DNA from: Brevibacillus aydinogluensis
Lineage (GTDB): Bacteria; Bacillota; Bacilli; Brevibacillales; Brevibacillaceae
Direction: 5' to 3' (one strand)
Assembly (NCBI RefSeq): GCF_031954365.1
Contig: NZ_JAUSVZ010000003.1
Length of the DNA: 64,000 bases
Part shown: positions 24,671-33,637 of the stretch, piece by piece
Position numbering within the stretch: position 1 is the first letter of the stretch
Layout: every line of letters begins with the position of its first letter
Made by a program: the position numbers and the translations under genes
Notes under the pieces: generated by a model
Databases searched by the model: none
What the model was told of the DNA's origin: nothing
What the model saw: only the letters and a program-made list of their open reading frames with translations

Positions 24671-24699
24671 TTGCAGACAGAATGGCAAGCCTTTACAAT
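24671..24699 (+). promoter_or_regulatory. Promoter of the TM2 gene
   Basis: Plus strand: -35 TTGCAG (24671-24676), 17-bp spacer, -10 TACAAT (24694-24699), 20 bp upstream of the AAGGAGG ribosome binding site. This is the only clear plus-strand promoter in the window; it diverges from tepA. Confidence 0.72.
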
Positions 24700-24735
24700 A
24701 AAAGAGACTAATTCTTGGAAGGAGGACCATGTGTT

Positions 24736-25079
24736 TTGAACAACATTGTGGCACGATCAGGCCTGACTACCGAGCAGCAGTTAATTGTAAACTCGGAGCT
24801 GGAAAAAAGAAGAAAAAGCAAGGGAATGGCTTATTTATTGTGGTTTTTCCTTGGCGCATTTGGCGGTCATCGCTTTTACGTAGGTGACATAGGTATTGCG
24901 ATCGGCATGATTCTTGTTTGGATTATCGGATGGTTTACTTTTTTATCCCTACGACCATTTGGTTCATTATTGATGCATTTTTGCTCAGCAAACGTGTTGA
25001 CAAGTACAACGAACAAGTTGAACTTGAAATCATCCAAAAAGTCAAAATGCTCGCCGCAAACAGTGATGTGGCTCAATAA
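24736..25079 (+). pseudogene. TM2-domain membrane protein with a frameshift (possible -1 recoding)
   Basis: TTG start 10 bp after AAGGAGG. The product begins MNNIVARSGLTTEQQL and has the TM2 core KGMAYLLWFFLGAFGGHRFYVG. After residue W in GWFTF the zero frame becomes unrelated and runs on to 25107. The -1 frame, from 24945, restores the expected end: TIWFIIDAFLLSKRVDKYNE and a charged tail, ending with TAA at 25077-25079. The break falls on a run of six T (24939-24944); one missing T explains it, but so would -1 slippage, because the zero-frame heptamer is T_TTT_TTA. The joined protein would be 114 aa with two membrane helices, normal for the family. Function unknown. Promoter and terminator are intact. 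Confidence 0.82.
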
Positions 25080-25082
25080 ATT

Positions 25083-25105
25083 ACGCCCTTTATGGGCGTT
25101 TTTTT
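25083..25105 (+). terminator. Terminator of the TM2 gene
   Basis: Stem ACGCCC/GGGCGT with a 5-nt loop followed by seven T residues on the plus strand, 4 bp beyond the -1-frame stop codon. Its position right after that stop supports the shifted frame as the real gene end. Confidence 0.88.
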
Positions 25106-25112
25106 AAACAAA

Positions 25113-25140
25113 AGGAACCCTTGTGAGAACAAGGGTTCCT
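25113..25140 (-). terminator. Terminator of rnjB
   Basis: A perfect 11-bp stem AGGAACCCTTG/CAAGGGTTCCT with a 6-nt loop overlaps the rnjB TAG stop and is followed by TTTGTTTAAA on the minus strand. It converges with the TM2 terminator. Confidence 0.82.
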
Positions 25141-26815
25141 ATACTTCCATGATGATGGGCAGAATCATTGGACGACGGCGCGTCTGATCGTACAGGAAGC
25201 GCCCCAGTGCTTCCTTCACGTTGTTTTTCAGGGAAGACCATTCATTTACATTTTCTTCCATACATTTGACAAGTGTTTGGGTTACTATGCGATTCGCCTC
25301 GTCCAGCAGTTCTTCGGATTCACGCACATAGACGAATCCGCGGGAGATGATGTCAGGACCAGACAGGATCGTGCCATTTTGTTTGCTGAGTGTAACGACA
25401 ACTACCAGAATGCCATCTTGAGAGAGCAGTTTGCGGTCCCTAAGTACAATATTGCCGACGTCGCCGACGCCAAGACCGTCAATCAGCACGTTGCCTGCGT
25501 GTACCTTCGGACCGTAACGGGCTTTGCCGCCGGAAATCTCCACCGTGTCGCCGTTGTCCAGCAGGAAGATGTTCTCCCGGGGAACGCCCACTTGTTCCGC
25601 CAGAATTCCGTGCATCCGCAACATGCGGTATTCGCCGTGAATGGGGATAAAATACTTGGGTTTCATCAGGTTGAGCATCAGCCGCAGTTCTTCCTGGCTG
25701 CCGTGACCGGAAACGTGGACGGTGCCGCTGGGTCCGTGACCGCCGTAAATTACCTCTGCGCCAATGCGGTACAATTGGTCAATCGTGCGCGCCACGTATT
25801 TTTCGTTGCCCGGAATGGGCGTAGCGGCAATCACGACCGTATCCCCTGGAAGGATGTCAATTTTCCGATGGGCGGATCGGGCCATCCGGGTGAGCGCAGA
25901 CATCGGCTCCCCTTGACTTCCAGTGGAGAGAATGACTACTTGATCGGCTGGAAGCTTGTTTACTTCATCCGTCTCGACAAACACGCCCTCGGGTACATTC
26001 AGATACCCCAGGTCCTTGCTGATGGCAATGACGTTTTGCATGCTCCGTCCGACAACCGTAATCTTGCGGTTAAACTGAATCGCCGCATCCACCACCTGCT
26101 GAATGCGGTGGACGTTGGACGCAAACGTGGAAACGATGATGCGTCCCCTTGCCTTGCTAAAGACGTCCTTGATTGCCACGCCGACAGCACGTTCCGAGCC
26201 GGTGAATCCCGGCCGTTCAGCATTGGTACTGTCGGACAAGAGACACAAGACTCCCCGCTCACCGATCATTGCCATCTTTGCCAGATCCGCCTGTTGATTA
26301 TTGACCGGCGTCTGGTCAAATTTGAAGTCCCCGGTGTGCACGATGTACCCTTCCGGCGTCTCCAGGCAAACCCCAACACTGTCCGGGATGCTGTGGTTGA
26401 CGCGGAAAAACGTCGCTTTCATCTTGCCGAGAACGATCTCCGAGTCGCTGTTGATCAAAACCCGCTTGGTATCGGCCAAGATACCCGCTTCCTTCAGCTT
26501 GGCTTCAATCAGGCCCATAGTAAGTTTCGTGGCGTAAACGGGCACATTGAGGTGTTTGAGCACATAGCTGAGACCGCCGATGTGGTCTTCGTGGCCGTGC
26601 GTGATAATGATGCCGCGAACCTTGTCACGATGTTCTTCCAGGTACGTGATGTCCGGAATGACCATGTCAATTCCCAGCATTTCCTCTTCCGGGAATTTTA
26701 ATCCGGCGTCGATGACCACGATGTCGTCATCGCACTGCACCACGTACATGTTCTTCCCAATTTCGCCAACTCCGCCCAGGGCGAAAATGAGAACAGAGTG
26801 TTTCGATTTTGCCAA
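25139..26815 (-). CDS. rnjB: Ribonuclease J2
   Basis: RNase J2 forms a complex with RNase J1 in RNA maturation and 5'-to-3' decay. The 558-aa metallo-beta-lactamase/beta-CASP protein has the metal motif HGHEDH (73-78), HTGDFKFDQTP and, in the beta-CASP part, GGHGPSGTVHVSGHGSQEEL around residue 360. It starts with TTG after AGGAGG, 9 bp spacing. As in B. subtilis it follows dapA. Intact motif residues suggest it could retain metal-dependent activity, unlike some J2 proteins; the J2 label rests on synteny (dapA-rnjB-tepA). Confidence 0.9.
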   Translation of the reverse strand: MAKSKHSVLIFALGGVGEIGKNMYVVQCDDDIVVIDAGLKFPEEEMLGIDMVIPDITYLEEHRDKVRGIIITHGHEDHIGGLSYVLKHLNVPVYATKLTMGLIEAKLKEAGILADTKRVLINSDSEIVLGKMKATFFRVNHSIPDSVGVCLETPEGYIVHTGDFKFDQTPVNNQQADLAKMAMIGERGVLCLLSDSTNAERPGFTGSERAVGVAIKDVFSKARGRIIVSTFASNVHRIQQVVDAAIQFNRKITVVGRSMQNVIAISKDLGYLNVPEGVFVETDEVNKLPADQVVILSTGSQGEPMSALTRMARSAHRKIDILPGDTVVIAATPIPGNEKYVARTIDQLYRIGAEVIYGGHGPSGTVHVSGHGSQEELRLMLNLMKPKYFIPIHGEYRMLRMHGILAEQVGVPRENIFLLDNGDTVEISGGKARYGPKVHAGNVLIDGLGVGDVGNIVLRDRKLLSQDGILVVVVTLSKQNGTILSGPDIISRGFVYVRESEELLDEANRIVTQTLVKCMEENVNEWSSLKNNVKEALGRFLYDQTRRRPMILPIIMEV

Positions 26816-26881
26816 AACGTGTAACCTCCTATATTTAGTTGTCCATTACACTCAAAAAACCGCCCCAAATCACTTAGTAAC

Positions 26882-26911
26882 ATTATAACCGAACGCAAAA
26901 GCGGAACTCAA
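26882..26911 (-). promoter_or_regulatory. Promoter for rnjB
   Basis: Minus strand: -35 TTGAGT (26906-26911), 18-bp spacer, -10 TATAAT (26882-26887), 67 bp upstream of the start, downstream of the dapA terminator. Confidence 0.75.
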
Positions 26912-26953
26912 GAAAAAACAACCAAATAGATTGCATCCCAGTCACGACGCAAA

Positions 26954-26997
26954 AAAGCTGCCCGTCCGGCACTTTCTCTTGCCTTCGGGACAGCTTT
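26954..26997 (-). terminator. Terminator of the spoVF-asd-dapG-dapA operon
   Basis: A long hairpin with outer stem AAAGCTG/CAGCTTT and CCC/GGG extension (one bulged base) is followed by TTTTTTGCG on the minus strand, 18 bp beyond the dapA stop. Confidence 0.85.
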
Positions 26998-27014
26998 TGG
27001 CTGCAGTCGACAGG

Positions 27015-27881
27015 TTATTGCAGCAGCGAATGCACAAACGCTTTTTCCTCGTCGTTGAGCTCTACCAATGGCAGGCGAACGCCGCCCACCGGCACGCCCA
27101 GCTTCTCCAATGCCGCCTTCGTCGGTGTGGGGCTCGGGTATTTGAACAGCCCTTCGAACACGGGCAGCAGCTTGCGGTGAAGGGCGGCAGCCTTGGCGTT
27201 GTCGCCGCCGAAGTACGCCGCCATCATCTCGGCCATCTCGCTGCCCACGACGTGGCTGGCCACGCTGACCACACCAACGCCGCCAATCGATAGAATCGGC
27301 AGTGTCAACGCGTCGTCCCCGCTGTACAGTTCAAAACCCTCAGGCGCCTCCTCGACAATCCGCGCCATTTGCGACAGGTTGCCGGACGCTTCCTTGATGC
27401 ACACCACATTGGGCAGCTGCGCCAACCGCACGGTGGTCTCAGCGGCCATGTTGACGCCGGTGCGGCCGGGCACGTTGTACAGCATGACCGGCAGACTGGT
27501 TGCTTCTGCCAGCGCCTTGAAATGCCGGTACAAGCCTTCCTGCGACGGACGGCTGTAGTAGGGTGCCACCAGCATCACGGCGTCCACGCCGATCTTTTCC
27601 ACTTCCTGCGTGAATTCGATGCTGGCAGCCGTATCGTTGCTTCCCGTCCCGGCGATGATGTGGCATTTTCCTTTCGCGTACGCCACGACATGCCGGAACA
27701 AGTCCAGTTTTTCGGAACGGGTCAGCGTCGGCGATTCGCCGGTCGTGCCGCTGACCACTAGCGCTTCCGTACCGGTAGACAGCAGATGGTCAATCAGTCG
27801 TTCCGTTTTCTCGTAGTCGATTTGCAATTGTTCCGTAAACGGGGTCACCATGGCGGTAACCAGTCGGCCAAAACGTGCCAC
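27015..27881 (-). CDS. dapA: 4-hydroxy-tetrahydrodipicolinate synthase
   Basis: DapA condenses pyruvate with aspartate semialdehyde, the first committed step towards diaminopimelate, lysine and spore dipicolinate. The 288-aa product has GTTGES (45-50), the conserved YNVPGRTGVNM (135-145) and the Schiff-base lysine K163 in VVCIKEASGN. I chose GTG at 27881, preceded by AGAGGAG with 9-bp spacing, which gives the usual MARFGRLVTAMVTPF start; the frame is open to a GTG at 27920 that lacks a ribosome binding site. Last gene of the spoVFA-spoVFB-asd-dapG-dapA operon. Confidence 0.96.
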   Translation of the reverse strand: MARFGRLVTAMVTPFTEQLQIDYEKTERLIDHLLSTGTEALVVSGTTGESPTLTRSEKLDLFRHVVAYAKGKCHIIAGTGSNDTAASIEFTQEVEKIGVDAVMLVAPYYSRPSQEGLYRHFKALAEATSLPVMLYNVPGRTGVNMAAETTVRLAQLPNVVCIKEASGNLSQMARIVEEAPEGFELYSGDDALTLPILSIGGVGVVSVASHVVGSEMAEMMAAYFGGDNAKAAALHRKLLPVFEGLFKYPSPTPTKAALEKLGVPVGGVRLPLVELNDEEKAFVHSLLQ

Positions 27882-27931
27882 GTCCTCCAACTCCTCTTCG
27901 ATTGTTCCCCCATCTGCCACGGCAAATGGAG

Positions 27932-29158
27932 CTACATGTGTCCGTTGTGCAGCTTGAACTGTTTGTGCAGGGCGCGAACAGCGCGCACCATGTCCGCTTC
28001 GTGAACCAGCACCCAGATGGTCGTATGCGAGTCGGCCGACTGCAAGATCTGGATGTCTTCCTGCGTCAGCGCCTCCACAATCTGCGCCATTACACCGGGA
28101 ACGCCGGCAATCCCCGCACCGATGACAGAGACTTTGGCGCAGTGCGGCAGAATCTGCGGTTCGTATCCCAAGTCGGTCAGAATCCGCGCTGCTTGTTCGC
28201 TCATCTCGTCATGGACGGTGTACGCCACGCCCAACGGATTTACGTTGATAAAGTCCACACTGATGCTGTGCTGGGCCATCGCCTTGAACACCTGCAATTG
28301 GGTGTCGTACGTTCCGTCCTTGTTCGCCACCTTGATCTGTGTAATGTTCGGCACGTGCGCGATGCCCATGACCAGGCGGTCGTGTACAGTATAACCCATC
28401 TTGTCAATTTCCAGCATGGTGGTCACCAGCGTGCCAGGGTCGTCCGAAAACGTGGAACGCACCCGAATCGGCACGTTGGCCTGCATCGCAATTTCCACCG
28501 CGCGGGGATGGATCACTTTGGCCCCCAGGTGGGCCATGTTGCAAATTTCCGTATACGTCACCGTGCTGAGCGGCTGCGCTTCTTCGACAATCCGCGGATC
28601 AGCCGTCATGATGCCGTTTACGTCAGTAAAAATGTCCACCCTTTCGGCGCGGAGGGCGACACCAAGCGCTGTCGCCGTGGTGTCGCTGCCGCCCCGCCCC
28701 AGCGTGGTAATCTCCCAATCAGCCGTGCGCCCCTGAAAACCGGGAACGATGACCACGTTCCCCGCTTCCAGTTCCTTGCGAATCCGGCCGGGATCAATCG
28801 ATTCGATCTGGGCGTTGGTAAACTCGTCTGTCGTGACGATGTTGGCCTGCCCGCCCGTCAGGATTGTGGACTTGATGCCGCGCGCATTCAGCATGCTGCA
28901 CATCACGGTGGCGGAGATGATCTCTCCGGTGTGCATGAGCAGGTCCGTCTCCCTGCGGGGCAGGCGGTTGCCGTTGTTGCGAATCAACTGCAAGAGCGTG
29001 TCGGTCGCATACGGGTCACCTTTGCGCCCCATTGCAGACACGACGACGACGAGGGCATAGCCTTCGTCGAGCGCTCGTTCCATATGCGTAATAGCCCTCA
29101 TTCGGCACTCTTCCGTCGTCAGGGAAGAACCGCCGAACTTCTGGACGAGAATTTTCAC
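27932..29158 (-). CDS. dapG: Aspartokinase I (diaminopimelate-sensitive type)
   Basis: Aspartokinase phosphorylates aspartate to start the lysine/threonine/DAP branch. The 408-aa product begins ILVQKFGGSSL, has GRGGSDTTA (near 165) and two C-terminal ACT domains (about 265-400) for feedback control. Location in the dap-spoVF operon identifies it with B. subtilis dapG, the DAP-responsive isozyme active in sporulation. GTG start after GGAGAGG. No lysine riboswitch is seen upstream. Confidence 0.95.
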   Translation of the reverse strand: MKILVQKFGGSSLTTEECRMRAITHMERALDEGYALVVVVSAMGRKGDPYATDTLLQLIRNNGNRLPRRETDLLMHTGEIISATVMCSMLNARGIKSTILTGGQANIVTTDEFTNAQIESIDPGRIRKELEAGNVVIVPGFQGRTADWEITTLGRGGSDTTATALGVALRAERVDIFTDVNGIMTADPRIVEEAQPLSTVTYTEICNMAHLGAKVIHPRAVEIAMQANVPIRVRSTFSDDPGTLVTTMLEIDKMGYTVHDRLVMGIAHVPNITQIKVANKDGTYDTQLQVFKAMAQHSISVDFINVNPLGVAYTVHDEMSEQAARILTDLGYEPQILPHCAKVSVIGAGIAGVPGVMAQIVEALTQEDIQILQSADSHTTIWVLVHEADMVRAVRALHKQFKLHNGHM

Positions 29159-29169
29159 AAACCTCTCCC

Positions 29170-30210
29170 CTATGCTCGTGCTTTGATGAGTTCTTCAGCG
29201 ATTTGTACCGTATTCCATGCCGCACCTTTGAGCAAGTTGTCGGAAACGATCCACATGTGCAGGCCGCGGGGGTGATGCAGGTCGCGTCTTACCCGACCAA
29301 CAAACACGTCCAGCTTGCCGGCTGCATCGGTCGCCAGCGGATAACGCTGCTCTTCGGGCTGATCCACCAGCACGATGCCAGGCGCCTGTTCCAGCAGAGA
29401 CTTCACTTCGTCCAGATCGTAGTCCTGTTTCAGCTCCACGTAGACGGCTTCGCTGTGGCCGTAGACGACCGGAATGCGCACGCACGTGGCGGAAACCAGC
29501 ACACTGTCGTCACCGAGGATCTTTTTGGTCTCGTTGACCATTTTCATCTCCTCGTAGGTGAAGCCGTTGTCCGTGAACACGTCGATTTGCGGAATGGCGT
29601 TAAAGGCGATCGGGTGATGCACCGGCAGCTTGCCGACAGGCAGCACCTTGCACTCCGGCTGCTTGCCGTCCAGAACGTCGCGGGTCTGCGTCAACAGCTC
29701 CTGAATGGCAGATGCACCCGCGCCGGATACGGCCTGATACGTGGAGACGATGATGCGATCTATTCCATATCGATCATACAAGGGTTTCAAAGCGGCTACC
29801 ATCTGAATCGTCGAGCAGTTCGGATTGGCAATGATCCCCTTGTGCTTGAACGCGGCCTCCATGTTCACTTCCGGCACGACGAGCGGCACGTCCGGGTCCA
29901 TTCGAAACGCGCTGGTGTTGTCAATTACCACGGCACCGTGACGCACGGCGTGATGAGCCAGTTCCTTGCTGACCGCCCCGCCGGCGCTGAACAAGGCGAA
30001 ATCCACTCCGGCAAAGCTGTCCGGCGTTGCCTCTTCCACGACGACGTCCTGTCCCTTGAAGCGGACGGTCTTGCCGGCGGAACGTCCGGAAGCGAGCAGT
30101 TTCAACTGCTTGATCGGAAAGTCGCGCTCCTCGAGAATCTTGATCATTTGCTGTCCGACTGCGCCGGTCGCGCCGACCACAGCGACGGTGTAGGTCAGTT
30201 GGTTCGCCAT
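29170..30210 (-). CDS. asd: Aspartate-semialdehyde dehydrogenase
   Basis: Asd reduces aspartyl phosphate to aspartate semialdehyde with NADPH. The 346-aa product has the nucleotide-binding GATGAVGQ (13-20) and the catalytic Cys132 in NPNCSTIQM, and an active-site histidine region near VPVVYGHSEAV. ATG start after GGAGGAGAG. It lies 11 bp upstream of dapG, within the dipicolinate operon. Confidence 0.96.
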   Translation of the reverse strand: MANQLTYTVAVVGATGAVGQQMIKILEERDFPIKQLKLLASGRSAGKTVRFKGQDVVVEEATPDSFAGVDFALFSAGGAVSKELAHHAVRHGAVVIDNTSAFRMDPDVPLVVPEVNMEAAFKHKGIIANPNCSTIQMVAALKPLYDRYGIDRIIVSTYQAVSGAGASAIQELLTQTRDVLDGKQPECKVLPVGKLPVHHPIAFNAIPQIDVFTDNGFTYEEMKMVNETKKILGDDSVLVSATCVRIPVVYGHSEAVYVELKQDYDLDEVKSLLEQAPGIVLVDQPEEQRYPLATDAAGKLDVFVGRVRRDLHHPRGLHMWIVSDNLLKGAAWNTVQIAEELIKARA

Positions 30211-30242
30211 CTTTTACTCTCCTCCAAATCGCTTTTCAGTTG

Positions 30243-30842
30243 TTACGAATAGTTGTATCTTTCTATCAACAAGGGTTGCAACTGTCGGCCTTCCAAAGCA
30301 GCTTCACACGTCTCCAAGATCAAATCCATGCGGGCGACAAGCGAATTGGGCTTTTTCTCCGGCGCATCCTGTCCAAACGGAACAAAGTAAATGTTTTTCG
30401 CCGCGAGCAGCTTGGCGATGTTGGCTGCATTCAAGCCCAGACCGTCATTGGTGGAGATGGCGATGACGACCGGACGCAAGTTGCGCATCGTCGCCTTGGC
30501 TGCCATCAACACCGGACTGTCAGTGATTGCGTTGGCCAGACGACTGGTCGTGCTGCCTGTGCAGGGGGCGATCACCATCACGTCCAGCAGCTTCGACGGC
30601 CCCAGCGGTTCTGCCTCCGGAATCGAAGCGATCAGCGATTCCCCCGTAATCTCCACCAACTTGCGCTGCCAGCTTTCCGAAGTGCCAAAGCGCGTATCCG
30701 TCGTCATGATCGTTTGTGAGACGATCGGGATCACTCTCGCGCCTGCGTCCACCAGCCGTTTGATCTGCGGCATCGTCTCGTCTAACGTGCAGTGGGAACC
30801 GGACAAACCGAAACCAATGGTCTTTCCCTTCAGTTTACTCAT
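30243..30842 (-). CDS. spoVFB: Dipicolinate synthase subunit B
   Basis: SpoVFB is the flavoprotein-like subunit of dipicolinate synthase in the mother cell. The 199-aa product has the flavoprotein-type GFGLSGSHCTLDETMPQI start and APCTGSTTSRLANAITDSPV. Start ATG 30842 after AGGGGGAG; it overlaps the end of spoVFA by 8 bp. Length equals the B. subtilis subunit. Confidence 0.96.
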   Translation of the reverse strand: MSKLKGKTIGFGLSGSHCTLDETMPQIKRLVDAGARVIPIVSQTIMTTDTRFGTSESWQRKLVEITGESLIASIPEAEPLGPSKLLDVMVIAPCTGSTTSRLANAITDSPVLMAAKATMRNLRPVVIAISTNDGLGLNAANIAKLLAAKNIYFVPFGQDAPEKKPNSLVARMDLILETCEAALEGRQLQPLLIERYNYS

Positions 30843-31737
30843 GTTGACTCCCCCTGGTGATCGTTTGTTCCGCAATTAGACGAGACAGCGTTTGAGCCAT
30901 GATCTTTCCGGCGGTCTTCGGTGCGACGATTCCAGGCAATCCGGGAGCGAGCAGCGCTTTGATGCCTCGTTTTTCTGCATAGCGAAAATCAGTGCCCCCC
31001 GGCTTCGACGCCAGGTCCAGGATAAATGCCGTCTGCGGCATCTGGGCAATCACTTCCGCTGTGAGGACAAGATGAGGCACGGTGTTGAATATAAAATCGG
31101 CATTGGTCACCTGCTGCTTCAATTCGCTGAAATGAAAAGGGGTAAGCCCCATTTCATAAATGCGTGCCAAGTGTTCCTGACGTCTCGCCCCCACCTTGAC
31201 GCGGGCGCCCAGCGCATGCAGCGCCCGCGCCATGGACATGCCTGTCCGCCCCAATCCGAGCACGATGGCCTGTGATCCGTGAATCGTAATGTCCGTATGT
31301 TGAATTGCCATCATCAACGCTCCCTCCACCGTCGGGATGGAATTGTAGATGGCAACATCATCACGATCTAATAGTTCCACCAACGTAATCTGCGAGGCTG
31401 CCAGCAGTTGTCTCAGATAGGGCTTCGCCATGCCGGTGTACACGACGCAGTGCTTCTGCAAGCTGGCTGCGTGCTCTTCCAAAAGCCGCAGCGGCTTGGA
31501 GCAGAAGATGCTTTCCACGTAACCGTCGTCATCAGTACCGACCACGGGCAAGATGAGGGCATCCACGTCTCGCAACACATCGCATGATAATGGTCTCTTC
31601 GTTGCCCCGGTGAAGATGCTTTCCAGGTTGTCAAAGCCAATCAACGTGACGCTGGCATCCAGTTGTATGCACCGCTTGATGACTTCCAACTGGCGGGCGT
31701 CGCCGCCGATAAAGGCAACATGTATGCCCGTTAGCAT
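30835..31737 (-). CDS. spoVFA: Dipicolinate synthase subunit A
   Basis: SpoVFA is the NAD(P)-binding subunit of dipicolinate synthase, which makes the spore core compound dipicolinic acid from dihydrodipicolinate. The 300-aa product shows a dinucleotide motif GLGRTGMS in its C-terminal half and ALLAPGLPGIVAPKTAGKI near the end. Start ATG 31737 after AAGGGGA; the frame is open 7 codons further. A sigma-K promoter would be expected, but I could not identify a convincing one in 31738-31872. Confidence 0.95.
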   Translation of the reverse strand: MLTGIHVAFIGGDARQLEVIKRCIQLDASVTLIGFDNLESIFTGATKRPLSCDVLRDVDALILPVVGTDDDGYVESIFCSKPLRLLEEHAASLQKHCVVYTGMAKPYLRQLLAASQITLVELLDRDDVAIYNSIPTVEGALMMAIQHTDITIHGSQAIVLGLGRTGMSMARALHALGARVKVGARRQEHLARIYEMGLTPFHFSELKQQVTNADFIFNTVPHLVLTAEVIAQMPQTAFILDLASKPGGTDFRYAEKRGIKALLAPGLPGIVAPKTAGKIMAQTLSRLIAEQTITRGSQHE

Positions 31738-31872
31738 GCTGCGTTCCCCTTTCCACACATTTTACTGCAATCGATTCGAAACGCAAAGGTTTTTCCGTGT
31801 GAAAAAGATAACGGAAATCGTTGCGGTCTACCCCCATCCTATTCGCCGTTTATAGGTTCGGTTACACTCACC

Positions 31873-32133
31873 CTACTTTTCAGAGGCTTGCGGCTCTCGT
31901 CTGTGCATTTGGATGATCACCATGTCAGGACCGATTTTGACGATCGCCTCCCAAGGGATCACGATGTCCTCGCGCCGTTTCCCCAAAGCGAAAAAGCCGC
32001 CTTGCGGTATGATGATCGAACGGATTTGTCCCGTCTCCGTATTGATCTCCAGATCCGCGTCGCCGATCACGCCCAGCCGTTCCCCGTTGTCCAGCCCGAT
32101 GATCTCCTTGCCGCCAAACTCGCTCAAGCGCAT
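31873..32133 (-). CDS. ymxH: YlmC/YmxH family sporulation protein (PRC-barrel)
   Basis: The 86-aa PRC-barrel-like protein (MRLSEFGGKEIIGLDNGERL start, GDADLEIN, IVIPWEAIVKIGPDMVIIQ) matches YmxH, which lies between mlpA and spoVFA in B. subtilis. Function is not established. Start ATG 32133 after GGGGGAG; the frame extends 28 codons upstream without support. Confidence 0.9.
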   Translation of the reverse strand: MRLSEFGGKEIIGLDNGERLGVIGDADLEINTETGQIRSIIIPQGGFFALGKRREDIVIPWEAIVKIGPDMVIIQMHRREPQASEK

Positions 32134-32230
32134 GCCGTCTCCCCCTTTGTTCCGAACCGCCGCAGTCATTCGCCGGCAGATCTTTCCCGTGTTTGGGCAC
32201 CAGCCCGTCATCACCATGCTTATACGAAAA

Positions 32231-32250
32231 AATCCGGCCTATGCCGGATT
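32231..32250 (-). terminator. Terminator after mlpA
   Basis: An 8-bp stem AATCCGGC/GCCGGATT with a 4-nt loop followed by TTTTCG on the minus strand, 15 bp beyond the mlpA stop. ymxH and spoVFA therefore need their own promoters. Confidence 0.85.
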
Positions 32251-32265
32251 TTTTGTCCTCCCTTT

Positions 32266-33519
32266 CTACAGGAGAATATCGCTTTTCACATTGGCCGGGA
32301 AACCGTCCAGCGGGCTCACCATCGCCAGCGCCAGTTTGGAGCGGAACAATTCGCGTGCCACGGCGTGGACCGACTCATGGGAGACGCGGTCGATCTTGGC
32401 GAGAATCTCATCCAGTGTGAGGTGGCGCCCCAGCAGCAGCTCGTTTTTGCCCAGCCGGCTCATGCGGCTGTTGGTGCTTTCCAGGCTGAGCATCAGGCTG
32501 CCCTTCAACTGCTCCTTGCCCTTGTTCAGTTCCTTGTCGGTAATGCCGTTTTCAGCAACGTCCCGCAGCACGTGGGCGACGATGTCAAAGACTTGCCCGA
32601 CCTGCTCCGGCGCCGTCCCGGTGTAAATCGTGAAGGTACCCGTCTCTTTGTATGAAGAGTGGTACGAATAGACGGAGTACGCAAGCCCGCGTTCTTCGCG
32701 GATTTCCTGGAACAGCCGGGAGCTCATGCTGCCGCCGAGCACGTTGTTGAGCAGAATGAGCGAGTATATCTCCTCGTGTCCGACCGGATAACCAGGCAGC
32801 GAAATGCACAGGTGCGCCTGCTCCGTGGCCTTGTGCTGCGCTAACGCGTTGGCCGCGAACACAGGTTGGGCCACGTCCATTTGCTGGGCATGACGCTGAA
32901 ACGCAGAGAAGCGCCGTTTGATTTCTTCGATCAGGGAGTCGTCAAAATTGCCCGCCACCGTCACCACAGTATTGGTCGGCAAATAACGACGTTCAATGTA
33001 ATTGATCAAATCGTCACGTTTGAGCGCTCGCAGCACCTCTTCCGTGCCGAGAATGGGGGACCCCAGCGGATGGTCAGCGAAGCTGGCGCGGGCAATCAGA
33101 TCATGCACCAGATCGTCCGGGGTATCCTCGTACATGCTGATCTCTTCGATCACCACGTTTTTTTCCTTTTCCAGCTCCTCCTCGTCAAATACGGAGTGAA
33201 AGTACATGTCCGCCAACACGTCAAGCGCTATCGGGGCATGCTGGTCCAGCACCCGCGCGTAGTAGCAGGTGTACTCCTTGGAGGTAAAGGCATTCACATT
33301 GCCGCCAATTTCGTCAAAGGTTTCGGCAATTTCCTTTGCCGAACGGGATGTGGTCCCCTTGAAAAACATGTGTTCCAGAAAATGGGAAATGCCGTTGTCC
33401 TGTTTTGTTTCGTATTTGGAGCCGGTCCCCACCCAGATGCCCAGTGCAACGGAACGCACGGAAGGAATCTTCTCCGTCACGATCCGCAGACCGTTTTCAC
33501 ATGTATGCCGTTGAATCAC
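32266..33519 (-). CDS. mlpA: M16-family processing protease MlpA
   Basis: The 417-aa insulinase-family protease has the zinc motif HFLEH (46-50) followed by MFFKGT and the downstream glutamate region VIEEISMYEDTPDDLVHD. In B. subtilis MlpA (YmxG) lies at the same place downstream of pnp and ylxY. I chose the GTG at 33519 (MIQRHTCENGLRIV) after GGAGGATTTGT; the frame is open 31 codons upstream but lacks homology. Promoter at 33584-33612. Confidence 0.94.
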   Translation of the reverse strand: MIQRHTCENGLRIVTEKIPSVRSVALGIWVGTGSKYETKQDNGISHFLEHMFFKGTTSRSAKEIAETFDEIGGNVNAFTSKEYTCYYARVLDQHAPIALDVLADMYFHSVFDEEELEKEKNVVIEEISMYEDTPDDLVHDLIARASFADHPLGSPILGTEEVLRALKRDDLINYIERRYLPTNTVVTVAGNFDDSLIEEIKRRFSAFQRHAQQMDVAQPVFAANALAQHKATEQAHLCISLPGYPVGHEEIYSLILLNNVLGGSMSSRLFQEIREERGLAYSVYSYHSSYKETGTFTIYTGTAPEQVGQVFDIVAHVLRDVAENGITDKELNKGKEQLKGSLMLSLESTNSRMSRLGKNELLLGRHLTLDEILAKIDRVSHESVHAVARELFRSKLALAMVSPLDGFPANVKSDILL

Positions 33520-33583
33520 ACAAATCCTCCTCGGTTGTCTATCTGTCTCTATCCGCTTCGGGACTCTCTTGTAAACACGTCTA

Positions 33584-33612
33584 ACTATAGCAAAATTCCC
33601 TTGACTCCACAA
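33584..33612 (-). promoter_or_regulatory. Promoter for mlpA
   Basis: Minus strand: -35 TTGTGG (33607-33612), 17-bp spacer, -10 TATAGT (33584-33589), 65 bp upstream of the mlpA start. Confidence 0.6.
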
Positions 33613-33637
33613 TAAATGATCCCATTGTCTTGCACTT

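Noticed and set aside
24715..25107. Intact 130-aa zero-frame protein for the TM2 gene
   Set aside because: Residues after the FTF segment are unrelated to TM2 proteins and run through the terminator, whereas the -1 frame gives the conserved ending.
27882..27920. Upstream GTG start for dapA
   Set aside because: No ribosome binding site; residues before 27881 are not part of the DapA family N-terminus.
29159..29169. Lysine riboswitch before dapG
   Set aside because: The gap to asd is 11 bp and the gene lies inside the dipicolinate operon; no L-box sequence.
31738..31872. Sigma-K promoter of spoVFA
   Set aside because: Expected from B. subtilis biology, but I could not find a convincing -10 CATAnnnTA with a proper -35 on the minus strand.
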